Below, one piece after another: positions 52,081-61,109 of a stretch of DNA of 64,000 nt. The notes beneath the pieces are model-generated. The model made no database searches. It was not told the origin of the DNA and was given only the letters and a program-made list of their open reading frames with translations. Every line of letters starts with the position of its first letter. Position 1 is the stretch's first letter. Location of the stretch: the NCBI GenBank assembly GCA_050246635.1, contig JBFWVR010000001.1:124001-188000 (forward strand), written 5' to 3'. The position numbers and the translations under genes are program-made. This DNA comes from JBFWVR01 sp050246635 (GTDB lineage: Bacteria > Acidobacteriota > Vicinamibacteria > Vicinamibacterales > UBA2999).

Positions 52081-52143
52081 CCTTCGTGCCCTTCGTGCCC
52101 TTCGTGCCCTTCGTGTCCTTCGGACCCTTCGTGTCCTTCGACA
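52081..52143. repeat. 9-bp direct repeat array, unit CCTTCGTGC
   Basis: Seven 9-bp units (CCTTCGTGC three times, then CCTTCGTGT, CCTTCGGAC, CCTTCGTGT, CCTTCGACA) lie just after the Nudix stop and reach the likely promoter of the HD gene. Confidence 0.85.
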
Positions 52144-52165
52144 CTTTCATGTACTCTCTTCCCCC

Positions 52166-52738
52166 ATGGGATTGCAGAGAGAACCGGCCTGGGCGCTGCT
52201 GACCGAGTGGACGGCGAGCGAGAGCCTGCGCAAGCACGCCCTGGCCGTCGAGGCCGCGGTGCGCGGCTACGCGCGGATGTGGGGCGAGGACGAGGACGAC
52301 TGGGGCGTCGTCGCGCTCCTGCACGACTACGACTACGAGCGGTACCCGACGCTCGGCGACCACCCGGTGAAGGGGTGTGAGCACCTGGCGAGCCTGGGGT
52401 ACCCGTCGTGGGTGACGCGGGCGATCCTGTCGCACGCGGCGGAGGCGACGGACACCCCCCGCGAGTCGCGCCTCGAGCACACGTTGTTCGCGTGCGACGA
52501 AATGGCGGGGTTCGTGACGGCTGCCGCGCTGGTCCGGCCGTCGAAGAGCGTGCTCGACCTCGAGGCGGTCTCGGTCAAGAAGCGCATGAAGGACAAGGCC
52601 TTCGCGCGGGCGGTGCCGCGCGAGGATCTGGTCAGGGGCGCCGAGGAAATCGGCCTGCCGCTCGAGGAGCACATCGGCCACGTGATCCGGTTCATGCGGG
52701 AGCAGGCGGACGCGCTCGGCCTGCGCGGAACGCTCTGA
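52166..52738 (+). CDS. HD-domain hydrolase
   Basis: The product has 190 residues. The HD motif LLHDYDYERYP (near 51-61) and other metal-binding His residues (KHALA near 23, DHPVKGCEHL near 65, ILSHAAEA near 87) define an HD phosphohydrolase. Family members act on nucleotides or other phosphates; the substrate is unknown. A TACTCT -10-like element lies 8 nt before the ATG, so the gene may be leaderless, with the -35 region in the 9-bp array. Confidence 0.88.
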   Translation: MGLQREPAWALLTEWTASESLRKHALAVEAAVRGYARMWGEDEDDWGVVALLHDYDYERYPTLGDHPVKGCEHLASLGYPSWVTRAILSHAAEATDTPRESRLEHTLFACDEMAGFVTAAALVRPSKSVLDLEAVSVKKRMKDKAFARAVPREDLVRGAEEIGLPLEEHIGHVIRFMREQADALGLRGTL

Positions 52739-52750
52739 CCGGCCCCGCCG

Positions 52751-52756
52751 TATACT
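52751..52756 (+). promoter_or_regulatory. -10 TATACT of the ABC exporter operon; leaderless start likely
   Basis: TATACT ends 7 nt before the ATG at 52764, so transcription should begin at or next to the start codon. No ribosome site lies in between. Confidence 0.45.
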
Positions 52757-52763
52757 CCAGTGC

Positions 52764-53744
52764 ATGACGGACGTGCCGTCTGACATCCAGCCGCAGGCCG
52801 CCCCGGCGCCTGCGGCACCCGCCGGTCCGGTCGTCCAGTGCGACCAGGTGAGCGTCCGGTATGGCCGGCAGTGGGCCCTGCGGGACGTGACCGCGGTGTT
52901 CCAGCCCGGCGCGGTCGGCCTGCTCGGGCCGAACGGCGCGGGCAAGAGCACCCTGCTCAAGTCGCTCCTGGGATTCGTGGTGCCCGATCGGGGCCGGATG
53001 ACGGTGCTCGGACTGGACGTCGCGACCTCGCCGCTCGAGATTCGCGCGCGCATCGGCTACATGCCGGAGAGCGACGCGCACATCCCCGGCATGAACGCCG
53101 TCTCGTTCGTCGCCTACTGCGGGCAACTCGCCGGCCTGCCGGCCGCCGACGCGATGCAGCGGGCCCACGAGGTCCTGTACTACGTCGGCCTCGGCGAGGC
53201 GCGGTACCGCAACGTCGAGCAGTACTCGACGGGCATGAAGCAGCGCATCAAGCTCGCCCAGGCGCTCGTGCACGATCCCGACCTGCTCTTCCTCGACGAG
53301 CCCACCAACGGCATGGACCCGAAGGGGCGCGACGAGATGCTCGAGCTCATTCGCGACCTCGCGCACAACAAGGGCGTCAACCTGATCCTCTCCTCGCACC
53401 TCCTGCCCGACGTCGAGTACACGTGCGACCGCGTCGTCGTCATCGACAAGGGCACCATTGCCACGGAGGGGCCCATCGACGCGCTCAAGGGGCCGGGCGG
53501 CCGTGTCTTCGAGCTCCGCGTCAAGGGGGACGCCGCACACTTCCTCGAGGTGCTGCGCGCCGAGGGCTACGAGTGCCATGACACCGAGGAGGACGTGATG
53601 CGCGTCTTCGTGCCGGGCGCCGGCGACGGCAGCGCACGCGTGCTCTTCGCGCTGGCCGCGCGGGAGGGCGTGCAGGTCCGCCACCTCAAGCCCAGCGTGC
53701 CGACGCTCGAGGACGTCTTCGCGCGCGCGGTGGGGGAGGAGTAG
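52764..53744 (+). CDS. ABC transporter ATP-binding protein 1
   Basis: The product has 326 residues. A Pro/Ala-rich start of about 20 residues is followed by an ABC domain (about 25-245): Walker A GPNGAGKST, signature YSTGMKQR and Walker B LLFLDEP. A C-terminal extension of about 75 residues is typical of CcmA/Nod-type exporters. It pairs with the permease 2 nt downstream. First gene of ATPase-permease-ATPase-permease. Confidence 0.94.
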   Translation: MTDVPSDIQPQAAPAPAAPAGPVVQCDQVSVRYGRQWALRDVTAVFQPGAVGLLGPNGAGKSTLLKSLLGFVVPDRGRMTVLGLDVATSPLEIRARIGYMPESDAHIPGMNAVSFVAYCGQLAGLPAADAMQRAHEVLYYVGLGEARYRNVEQYSTGMKQRIKLAQALVHDPDLLFLDEPTNGMDPKGRDEMLELIRDLAHNKGVNLILSSHLLPDVEYTCDRVVVIDKGTIATEGPIDALKGPGGRVFELRVKGDAAHFLEVLRAEGYECHDTEEDVMRVFVPGAGDGSARVLFALAAREGVQVRHLKPSVPTLEDVFARAVGEE

Positions 53745-53746
53745 CC

Positions 53747-54582
53747 GTGCCCATCCACGACCAGGGGTACCGGCGCTACGGCGGTGCCAGGGCGGCGGCC
53801 GGTCGCGCCTGGCAGATCATCGCGGTGGCCGGGCTCCGCCAGCTCGTGACCCAGCGCAAGTTCATCGCGCTCATGCTGTTCGCCTGGGCCCCCTTCGTCG
53901 TCCGGGCCGTGCAGGTCTACGTTGCCGCCAACTTCCAGCAGGCGTCGTTCCTGGCCCCGAAGGCCGACACGTTCCGCGAGTTCCTCGACCAGCAGGGCAT
54001 CTTCGTCTTCTTCGTGACCATCTGGGTCGGCGCCGGCCTCATCGCGAACGACCGGCGTGCCAACGCCCTGCAGCTGTACCTCTCCAAGCCCCTGACCCGC
54101 GCGGAATACATTGCCGGCAAGCTGGCGATCCTCTTCACCCTGCTGCTGGCGGTCACGTGGGCACCGGCCATCGCGCTCCTGATCGTGCAGGTGGTCTTCG
54201 CCGGGAGCGTCACCTTCGTGCGGCAGAACCTCTTCCTGGTGCCCGCCATCACGCTGCTGGCGCTGCTCCAGGTGCTCCTCGCGTCGATGACGATGCTGGC
54301 CCTGTCGTCGCTGTCGAAGAGCAGCCGTTTCGTCGGCATCATGTATGCGGGGCTGATCTTCTTCTCGGCGGCGCTCTTCAACGCCGTGCGGGGCATCACC
54401 GGCCGCACCAGCCTGGCCTGGCTGTCACCGACCGAGACGCTGGCGCAGCTCGGCGACGTCATCTTCCGCCTCCAGCCGCGCTACGAGATGTCGCCCCTGC
54501 TCGCGGTGCTGGTCGTGGCGGTCCTCGTCGGCGGCTCGGCGTTCATCCTCGAGCGGCGGGTGCGGGGCGTGGAGATCGTCCA

Positions 54583-54586
<4 letters not shown>
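53747..54586 (+). CDS. ABC-2 type permease subunit 1
   Basis: The product has 279 residues from a GTG at 53747. It has about six membrane helices (for example 30-48, 80-100, 124-150, 158-185, 195-215, 250-270) and a conserved IAND block after the second, as in ABC-2 permeases. It exports an unknown substrate with the adjacent ATPases. The next ATPase gene starts at GTG in its stop codon. Confidence 0.88.
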
Positions 54587-55508
<922 letters not shown>

Positions 55509-55512
<4 letters not shown>

Positions 55513-56318
55513 CCTACTGGGGGGCTTCGCGCCGCGTGTTCGACCTCTCGCTGGGCGAGATGCTGTGGTCGCGCCGCACCATCTTCATGGCCCTCGTGGT
55601 CGGCGGGCCCGTCCTGCTGGCCATCGTCGTGCGTGTGCTGGACATGTTCGGCATGCCGGCGTTGCGCGTGAACGGCCGCCAGGTAGGCGGCATCGCGGTG
55701 TTCGGCGTGATGATCTGGATGCTGTTCCTCCGGTTCATCGTACCCGTGCTGGGGGTCTTCTACGGCACGGCGCTCATGGCGGACGAGGTGGAGGACCGCA
55801 CCATCACCTACCTCTTCACCCGGCCCATTCCCAGAGGGGCGGTGCTGGTCGGCAAGTACCTGGCGTACCTCGCCTGCACCTCGCTCGTGGTGCTCCCCTC
55901 GGTGATGCTCGTCTATTTCCTCGTGGTGCCGCTGGCGCAGGTGCCGGGCACGTTCGGGCAGCTCGTCACCGACCTGGGCCTGCTGGGGCTGGGGCTGGCG
56001 GTCTACGGGGCCGTCTTCGCCCTCGTGGGGGCGTATTTCCGCCGCCCGCTCGTGATCGGCCTGGTCTTTGCGTTCGGCTGGGAGCAGGTGGCGATGGCCC
56101 TGCCCGGCTACCTCAAGCAGTTCACGATTGCCTACTACGTCCAGGCCCTCGTGCCGCATGCCATGCCGTCGGATGGGGTGGTGGGGCTGCTGCAGGGCAT
56201 GTTCCGGGAGAACCCGCCGGCAGCGGTGTCGCTGGCCTGGCTCCTCGCCTTCTTCGTGATTTCCCTGTACCTGGCCGCCCGGACCGTCGAGCGCCGGGAG
56301 TACGTCCTGGATCAGTAG
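55509..56318 (+). CDS. ABC-2 type permease subunit 2
   Basis: The product has 269 residues from the ATG at 55509. It has about six membrane helices and the cytoplasmic ADEVEDRTITYLFTRPIPRG segment typical of ABC-2 proteins. It pairs with ATPase 2. Sequence is only distantly related to permease 1. It is the last gene of the cassette; a separate promoter precedes the next gene. Confidence 0.88.
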
Positions 56319-56396
56319 GGACGGGGGGCGCCCGCGAGGCGAACGTTCATCGAAGACCCCGTGACCTCCGTGGAACCTCGGACCAAGCCTGATCCG

Positions 56397-56402
56397 TATA
56401 CT
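56397..56402 (+). promoter_or_regulatory. -10 TATACT of the membrane-anchored protein gene
   Basis: TATACT at 56397-56402 predicts a start near 56409 and a 15-nt leader that holds the GAAGAGGA ribosome site of the ATG at 56424. Confidence 0.45.
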
Positions 56403-56423
56403 CCAGCAGGGGGAAGAGGACTC

Positions 56424-57416
56424 ATGACGAAGAAGACCCGGTACTTCGTGCTGGCTTCAGCCGCGATCCTGGCCGTCGGGCTGACCACCGGCCTCGTGGC
56501 CTCCTACATGGGCCTTCCGCTCCAGGTGTTCACGCAGGCGGCCGGTCCGGACGAGCTCCAGTACGTGCCTGCCGACGCGGCCGTGGTGGCGTACGCGAAC
56601 GTCCGCGACGTCATGAACTCCCAATTCCGGCAGCGTTTCCGTGAGCTCGAGCCCGAGTCGCGCGAGCGCGACGAGTTCCAGCGCCAGACCGGCCTCGACA
56701 TCGAACACGACATCGACACGGTGGTGGCGGCGATGATGCCGGGCGACGACCGGGGGCCCAAGGGCGGCATGCTTGTCCTGGCTCGCGGCCGGTTCCAGCA
56801 GGCCCAGCTCGAGCGGCTCGCGCTCGACAAGGGCGGCCAGGTCGAGGATTACCAGGGCGTGCGCCTCCTGCGCACGGCCGAGGACCGCGACGACGATCAC
56901 ATGGCCATGGGCTTCCTCGAGGCCGACGTGGTCGCGCTCGGCAGCTACGAGGCCGTGCGCCATGCCATCGACGCCGGCCGGGCCAGCCGCAACATCCGCG
57001 ACAACAACGAGCTGATGAGCCAGGTGGCCGAGCTCGACGGCAACAGCGCCTGGGCCGTCGGCCGTTTCGACGCCATCGCCCGCGAGGCGCGCCTGCCCAA
57101 CGAGGTCCAGGCCCAGCTCCCAGCCCTCACCTGGTTCACCGCGGCCGGCCACGTCAATGGTGGCGTGAGCGGCGTCGTCCGCGCCGAGGCGCGAGACGAG
57201 CAGGCTGCCCAGAACGTCCGCGACATGCTGCGCGGGTTCCTCGCGCTGGCCCGGATGCAGTCGGGCAACAACCCCGGGCTCAAGGCGATGGTCGACACCG
57301 TCCAGCTGACCGGCGACGGGCGGAGCGTGTCGCTGTCCTTCACGATTCCCACCGAGGTCTTCGAGGCGCTCGAGGCCCTCGGCCGCCAGCGGCAGGGCGC
57401 CGGCCAGGAGCGCTGA
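56424..57416 (+). CDS. Membrane-anchored protein of unknown function
   Basis: The product has 330 residues from the ATG at 56424, chosen for its GAAGAGGA site; an in-frame ATG at 56361 would precede the promoter. One N-terminal membrane helix (about 7-28) anchors a periplasmic domain of about 300 residues. This contains repeated beta-alpha units (YVPADAAVVAYANVRDVM, LGSYEAVRHAID, TVQLTGDGRSVSLSF). I recognise the overall pattern from acidobacterial hypothetical proteins but no named domain. It follows the ABC cassette but has its own promoter, so a link is uncertain. Confidence 0.8.
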   Translation: MTKKTRYFVLASAAILAVGLTTGLVASYMGLPLQVFTQAAGPDELQYVPADAAVVAYANVRDVMNSQFRQRFRELEPESRERDEFQRQTGLDIEHDIDTVVAAMMPGDDRGPKGGMLVLARGRFQQAQLERLALDKGGQVEDYQGVRLLRTAEDRDDDHMAMGFLEADVVALGSYEAVRHAIDAGRASRNIRDNNELMSQVAELDGNSAWAVGRFDAIAREARLPNEVQAQLPALTWFTAAGHVNGGVSGVVRAEARDEQAAQNVRDMLRGFLALARMQSGNNPGLKAMVDTVQLTGDGRSVSLSFTIPTEVFEALEALGRQRQGAGQER

Positions 57417-57569
57417 CGCCGGGTGGCGGCGAGGCTCGCTCAGGGGGATGGACCCGCGTCCACCCCCGTTTCGTGTACGCCGTGACGCGTGACCACCGTT
57501 TTTGCACGGTGCCCGGCGCCCTCCTGTATTACACTGCCGCTCGGTCCACCCACTCCCGGCAGGCCCGCT

Positions 57570-57977
57570 GTGTCCGAGCGCGTGTTCTTCTACGGCACCC
57601 TGATGACGCCTTTCAACCGGCCCGGGCGTCAGCGGGTGAGTCCCAAGCTCTCCTTCATCGGTCGCGGCGCGATCAAGGCCGCGCTCTTCGACCTCGGCAT
57701 CTATCCCGCCGCGGTGCCGACCGATGATGGCAGCGTGGTGTGGGGCGAGGTCTACGAAATCCTCGACACGACGCCGGTGCTGGCGACCCTCGACGAAATA
57801 GAGGGGTACCGGGTGAACGAGCCCGAGCGCAGCCTGTACACCCGGGTCCTCACCGACGTCGCCCTCGAGGAGGGCGACACCGTCACGGCGTGGGTGTATT
57901 TCTACAATGCGCCGCTCGGCCGCGCGCAGCGGATCGAGTCCGGCGACTACCTCGAACACCTGAACGTGCCCCGCTGA
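57570..57977 (+). CDS. Gamma-glutamylcyclotransferase (AIG2/GGCT-like)
   Basis: The product has 135 residues from a GTG at 57570. The GGCT signature is FFYGTLM at the N-terminus with the substrate loop, and the catalytic Glu lies in LDEIEGYR (near 78-85). It forms 5-oxoproline from gamma-glutamyl peptides or amines. No glutathione-pathway gene is adjacent. It is transcribed ahead of the M28 peptidase, 36 nt away. Confidence 0.88.
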   Translation: MSERVFFYGTLMTPFNRPGRQRVSPKLSFIGRGAIKAALFDLGIYPAAVPTDDGSVVWGEVYEILDTTPVLATLDEIEGYRVNEPERSLYTRVLTDVALEEGDTVTAWVYFYNAPLGRAQRIESGDYLEHLNVPR

Positions 57978-58013
57978 CGTCCTCCGGGCGGGGAGCCGGG
58001 GAGACCTCCAGCC

Positions 58014-59342
58014 ATGCCGACGCGACTGCTGCCCCTTGCCCTGTCCCTGGTCCTCCTGGCTCCCGCCGCGCCACGCGCGCAGGCCCCCGCCCCGGACATC
58101 GACCCGCGCATCGCCGGGCTGTTGGGCCGGATCTCCGAGGCCCGGCTCGAGGAGACCGTGCGCAAGCTGGCGTCGTTCGGGACGCGCAGCACGATGTCCT
58201 CGCAGGAGGATCCGGCGCGTGGCGTGGGCGCCGCGCGGCAATGGATCTACGACGAGTTCAGCCGGGCGGGCACCAGGCTCCAGGTGAGCTTCGACACCTA
58301 TCGCATCCCGCCGACCGGGCAGCGCATCACCCGCGAGGTCGAGGTCAGGAACGTCATGGCGGTGCTGCCGGGCCGCACCGCGCGCCGCGTCTACGTCAGC
58401 GGACACTACGACTCGCTCGCGCGCGTCGAGGGCGGACAGGGCTTCGACTGGTCCCAGGCGGACAATCCGGCGCCGGGTGCGAACGACGACGGCAGTGGCA
58501 CCGCCCTGGTCCTCGAGCTCGCGCGGGTGCTCGGCGGATCGGAGCTGCAGTTCGACGCCACCATCGTCTTCATCGCCCTCGTGGGCGAGGAGCAGGGGCT
58601 CGTCGGGGCGAAGCTGCACGCCCAGCGGGCCGAGGCGGAGCAGGCGCCGATCGAAGCCGTCTTCAACAACGACATCGTCGGCAACTCGGTCGGCGGGAAC
58701 GGCATCGTGGATGCCGAGACGGTGCGCGTCTTCTCGGAGGGCCCTGGCGACTCGCCGTCGCGGCAGCTGGCGCGCTACATCCGCCGCGTGGCGAGCCGGT
58801 ACGTGCCGTCCCATCGCGTCCGGCTGATTGCCCGCCACGACCGCTTCGGCCGCGGCGGCGATCACACTTCCTTCAACCAGCATGGATTCACGGCCGTGCG
58901 GATCACCGAGGCCAACGAGAACTACGATCGCCAGCACACCGTGCGTGACACGCCCGACGGCGTGGACCCCGTCTACCTGGCCCGCAACGCGCGCGTCAAC
59001 CTCTCGAGCCTGGCCGCCCTGGCGAGCGCGCCCGCGCGGCCGGTGGTGACCGGCGAGCGCGGGCCGATGCTCGACCGCGGGGAGTCGGGGTACGACGCAC
59101 GGTTGCGGTGGAAGCCGTCGCCGGGTGCCGTGGCGTACCGGGTCTTCTGGCGGGACGCGTGGACCCCCGACTGGGAGCATGAAGCCGTCGTCGGCGACGT
59201 CGCGGAGTTCGTGCTGCCCAACGTCTCGATCGACGACTACATCTTCGGCGTGGCGGCCATCGATGCCGCAGGGCACGAGAGCCTCGTCTCGGCGTACGTC
59301 AACCCGCCGCGCGAGCGGGTGGACATCAAGACGCTGCCATAG
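58014..59342 (+). CDS. Secreted M28 family metallopeptidase
   Basis: The product has 442 residues. A signal peptide (about 1-24, ending RAQA) precedes the M28 domain (about 40-340). The two-zinc ligands are in place: His131 (SGHYDS), Asp158 (GANDDGSG), Glu193 next to catalytic Glu192 (GEEQG), Asp220 (FNNDIVGN) and His284 (GGDHTSF). A fibronectin III-like beta domain (about 350-435) ends the protein. It is an exported aminopeptidase or carboxypeptidase. Confidence 0.92.
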   Translation: MPTRLLPLALSLVLLAPAAPRAQAPAPDIDPRIAGLLGRISEARLEETVRKLASFGTRSTMSSQEDPARGVGAARQWIYDEFSRAGTRLQVSFDTYRIPPTGQRITREVEVRNVMAVLPGRTARRVYVSGHYDSLARVEGGQGFDWSQADNPAPGANDDGSGTALVLELARVLGGSELQFDATIVFIALVGEEQGLVGAKLHAQRAEAEQAPIEAVFNNDIVGNSVGGNGIVDAETVRVFSEGPGDSPSRQLARYIRRVASRYVPSHRVRLIARHDRFGRGGDHTSFNQHGFTAVRITEANENYDRQHTVRDTPDGVDPVYLARNARVNLSSLAALASAPARPVVTGERGPMLDRGESGYDARLRWKPSPGAVAYRVFWRDAWTPDWEHEAVVGDVAEFVLPNVSIDDYIFGVAAIDAAGHESLVSAYVNPPRERVDIKTLP

Positions 59343-59407
59343 GGGGCTGGCGTGATGCGGGGGGCCGCGCCTGCGCGACCCCTGACGGGCGCCGCGGGCG
59401 AACGCGC

Positions 59408-59749
59408 CTACGGCCGGCGGGCGGCGCGAGCGGCCTCGATGAACGCGTCGATGGCGTCGATGACGCGGGAGGTGGGCTCGACGAGCTCGATGCCGGATTG
59501 ATACGTGACCAGGTCCTGGTCGACGTCACAGATCCGGGAGTGCACGACACGGCCCTTCACGACTAGTGACAGGTCGCCGAGCGTCAACCGGAAGTCGTGC
59601 AGGGAGTCGAGCTGGAGGGGGAACGCGGTTTCCACGAGCAGGCCACCGCGGCTCACCTGGCGGATGGTCGTGGGCTGGAAGACCATGACCTCGCCTCGCA
59701 GGGTTCCGAGCAGGTCGAGCCGCTCGGTCTCGCGCTTCTCGGTGGGCAT
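59408..59749 (-). CDS. PilZ-domain protein
   Basis: The product has 113 residues. The PilZ pattern has basic residues at the start (KRETERLDL) and QVSRGG as the DxSxxG-like motif, with the first residue Gln instead of Asp/Asn. Strands follow (DFRLTLGDLSLVVKGRVVH). c-di-GMP binding is likely but weakened by the changed motif. It could relay the signal made by the GGDEF protein and removed by the HD-GYP proteins. A 63-nt gap separates it from the next gene. Confidence 0.8.
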   Translation of the reverse strand: MPTEKRETERLDLLGTLRGEVMVFQPTTIRQVSRGGLLVETAFPLQLDSLHDFRLTLGDLSLVVKGRVVHSRICDVDQDLVTYQSGIELVEPTSRVIDAIDAFIEAARAARRP

Positions 59750-59812
59750 CGCGGCGGATTATACCGCCGTGCACCCGTGCCGGGCCCCCGTGGGCCCGGG
59801 GCCGGGGCTGGA

Positions 59813-60178
59813 TCAGTGCCGGCGGACGAGCGCGGGCACCGCCAGTGGCGCGCGCGGCCGTTCGGGGCCGTCGAGCAGGTCGAAGAGCTCGTCTTCTTCC
59901 TCCCGGACGTAGGTCAGCACCGGGATGGACGCCGTCCGCGGATCGAGCCGCAGCATCGACAGCAGCCCGAATCCGTCCACGTCGTCGATGCCGAGCGACA
60001 CGACGATGAGCGAGGGGCGCATCGCCAGCACGGTGCCGTAGGGCTCGTCGTTCAAGTCGACGAACTCGATGTCGTAGGCACGTCCGTCGAGCAGCGGTTC
60101 CACCGACGCCAGGACGCCGGCCCCGCCACCGATCACGAGCGCGAGCTCACGGTCAGGAAGGGGGGTGGGGGTGGTCAT
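59813..60178 (-). CDS. Degenerate (pseudo-)receiver domain protein
   Basis: The product has 121 residues from the ATG at 60178. AAGGAG is 6 nt upstream; the ATG at 60184 abuts that site and is less likely. The fold matches a receiver, with alternating strands and helices ending in PVLTYVREE. The acidic pocket reads VIGGGAG and the phospho-acceptor position reads VVSLGIDDVDG, with Ser instead of Asp. The conserved Lys is also missing. It cannot be phosphorylated in the usual way and may act by binding a ligand or partner. It is separate from the kinase operon upstream by 230 nt. Confidence 0.8.
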   Translation of the reverse strand: MTTPTPLPDRELALVIGGGAGVLASVEPLLDGRAYDIEFVDLNDEPYGTVLAMRPSLIVVSLGIDDVDGFGLLSMLRLDPRTASIPVLTYVREEEDELFDLLDGPERPRAPLAVPALVRRH

Positions 60179-60407
60179 GTTCATCTCCTTGTCCCGGTGA
60201 ATACAAGAACCGCGCCACCCGCCGCGCGCGAGCCACACCGAAAAGATGCCCATGAATCGCGGGCGCCTGTGCGGATGTCAACCGCAGGTGCCACCGCGGT
60301 GCACCGGCACGTGTCGGGGGGACGACTCATGGTGTACCTCGACGCCCCCGCGTGCCCTGAAGTTCCCCTGTTCCGGCCGCCGGCCCGGTTGAGCTGTGGC
60401 GCAATGG

Positions 60408-61109
60408 TCAGGAGGTGGTGCCGGATGGCTCCTCGTCGCGGGTGAGCCGGTAGCCGTCGCCGTGTGCGGTGCGGATATACCGGGGATGGTGCGGGTCGGG
60501 CTCAATCTTGCGGCGCAGGCGGAAGATGAAGCTGTCGACGGCCCGCGTGACCGGCGCTTCGCGGTATCCCCAGACGAGCTGGAGCAGTTCCTCGCGCGTC
60601 ACGAGGCGGCCCTCGCGCCCGGCGAGGTGCCGGAGAATCTCGAACTCCCGATCCGTCAGGCTCAGCTCCTTCTTGCCACGCGTCGCGCGCAGGTGGCGGA
60701 AGTCGACCTGGACGTCACCGAGCGTCAGCACGTCCGGCCGGGGAGAGGTGCGCCGCAGGACGGCGTGCACGCGCGCGAGGAGCTCGTCGAGGGCGAACGG
60801 CTTGACGATGTAGTCGTCGGCGCCCAGCCGCAGGCCCCGGATCCGCTCCTCCTTCTGCGCCCGGGCGCTGATGATGATGACGGCGGTGCCCTGGATCACG
60901 CTGAACGTCCGGCACAACTCGTAGGCGTCCACCCCGGGCGGCAGCATGAGGTCGAGCAGGACGAGATCGGGCTGCTGCCGCTGCGCGCGGTCGAGCGCGT
61001 CCCTGCCGGTCGCGGCCCAGTCCACCGTGAAGCCCTCGAACTCCAGGTTGTCCTTCACGAGCCGGGCAATGGACTTGTCGTCCTCGACGATGAGCACCCG
61101 CTTCTTCAT
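60408..61109 (-). CDS. OmpR/PhoB-family response regulator
   Basis: The product has 233 residues. The receiver (about 1-118) has IVEDD at the acidic pocket, Asp53 in LLDLMLP and KPFALDELL with the switch Lys. The C-terminal winged-helix domain (about 130-225) has RTAHGDGYRLT, the wing. The start codon overlaps the kinase stop (ATGA). It is the output of the kinase and TAXI protein encoded upstream. Confidence 0.95.
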   Translation of the reverse strand: MKKRVLIVEDDKSIARLVKDNLEFEGFTVDWAATGRDALDRAQRQQPDLVLLDLMLPPGVDAYELCRTFSVIQGTAVIIISARAQKEERIRGLRLGADDYIVKPFALDELLARVHAVLRRTSPRPDVLTLGDVQVDFRHLRATRGKKELSLTDREFEILRHLAGREGRLVTREELLQLVWGYREAPVTRAVDSFIFRLRRKIEPDPHHPRYIRTAHGDGYRLTRDEEPSGTTS

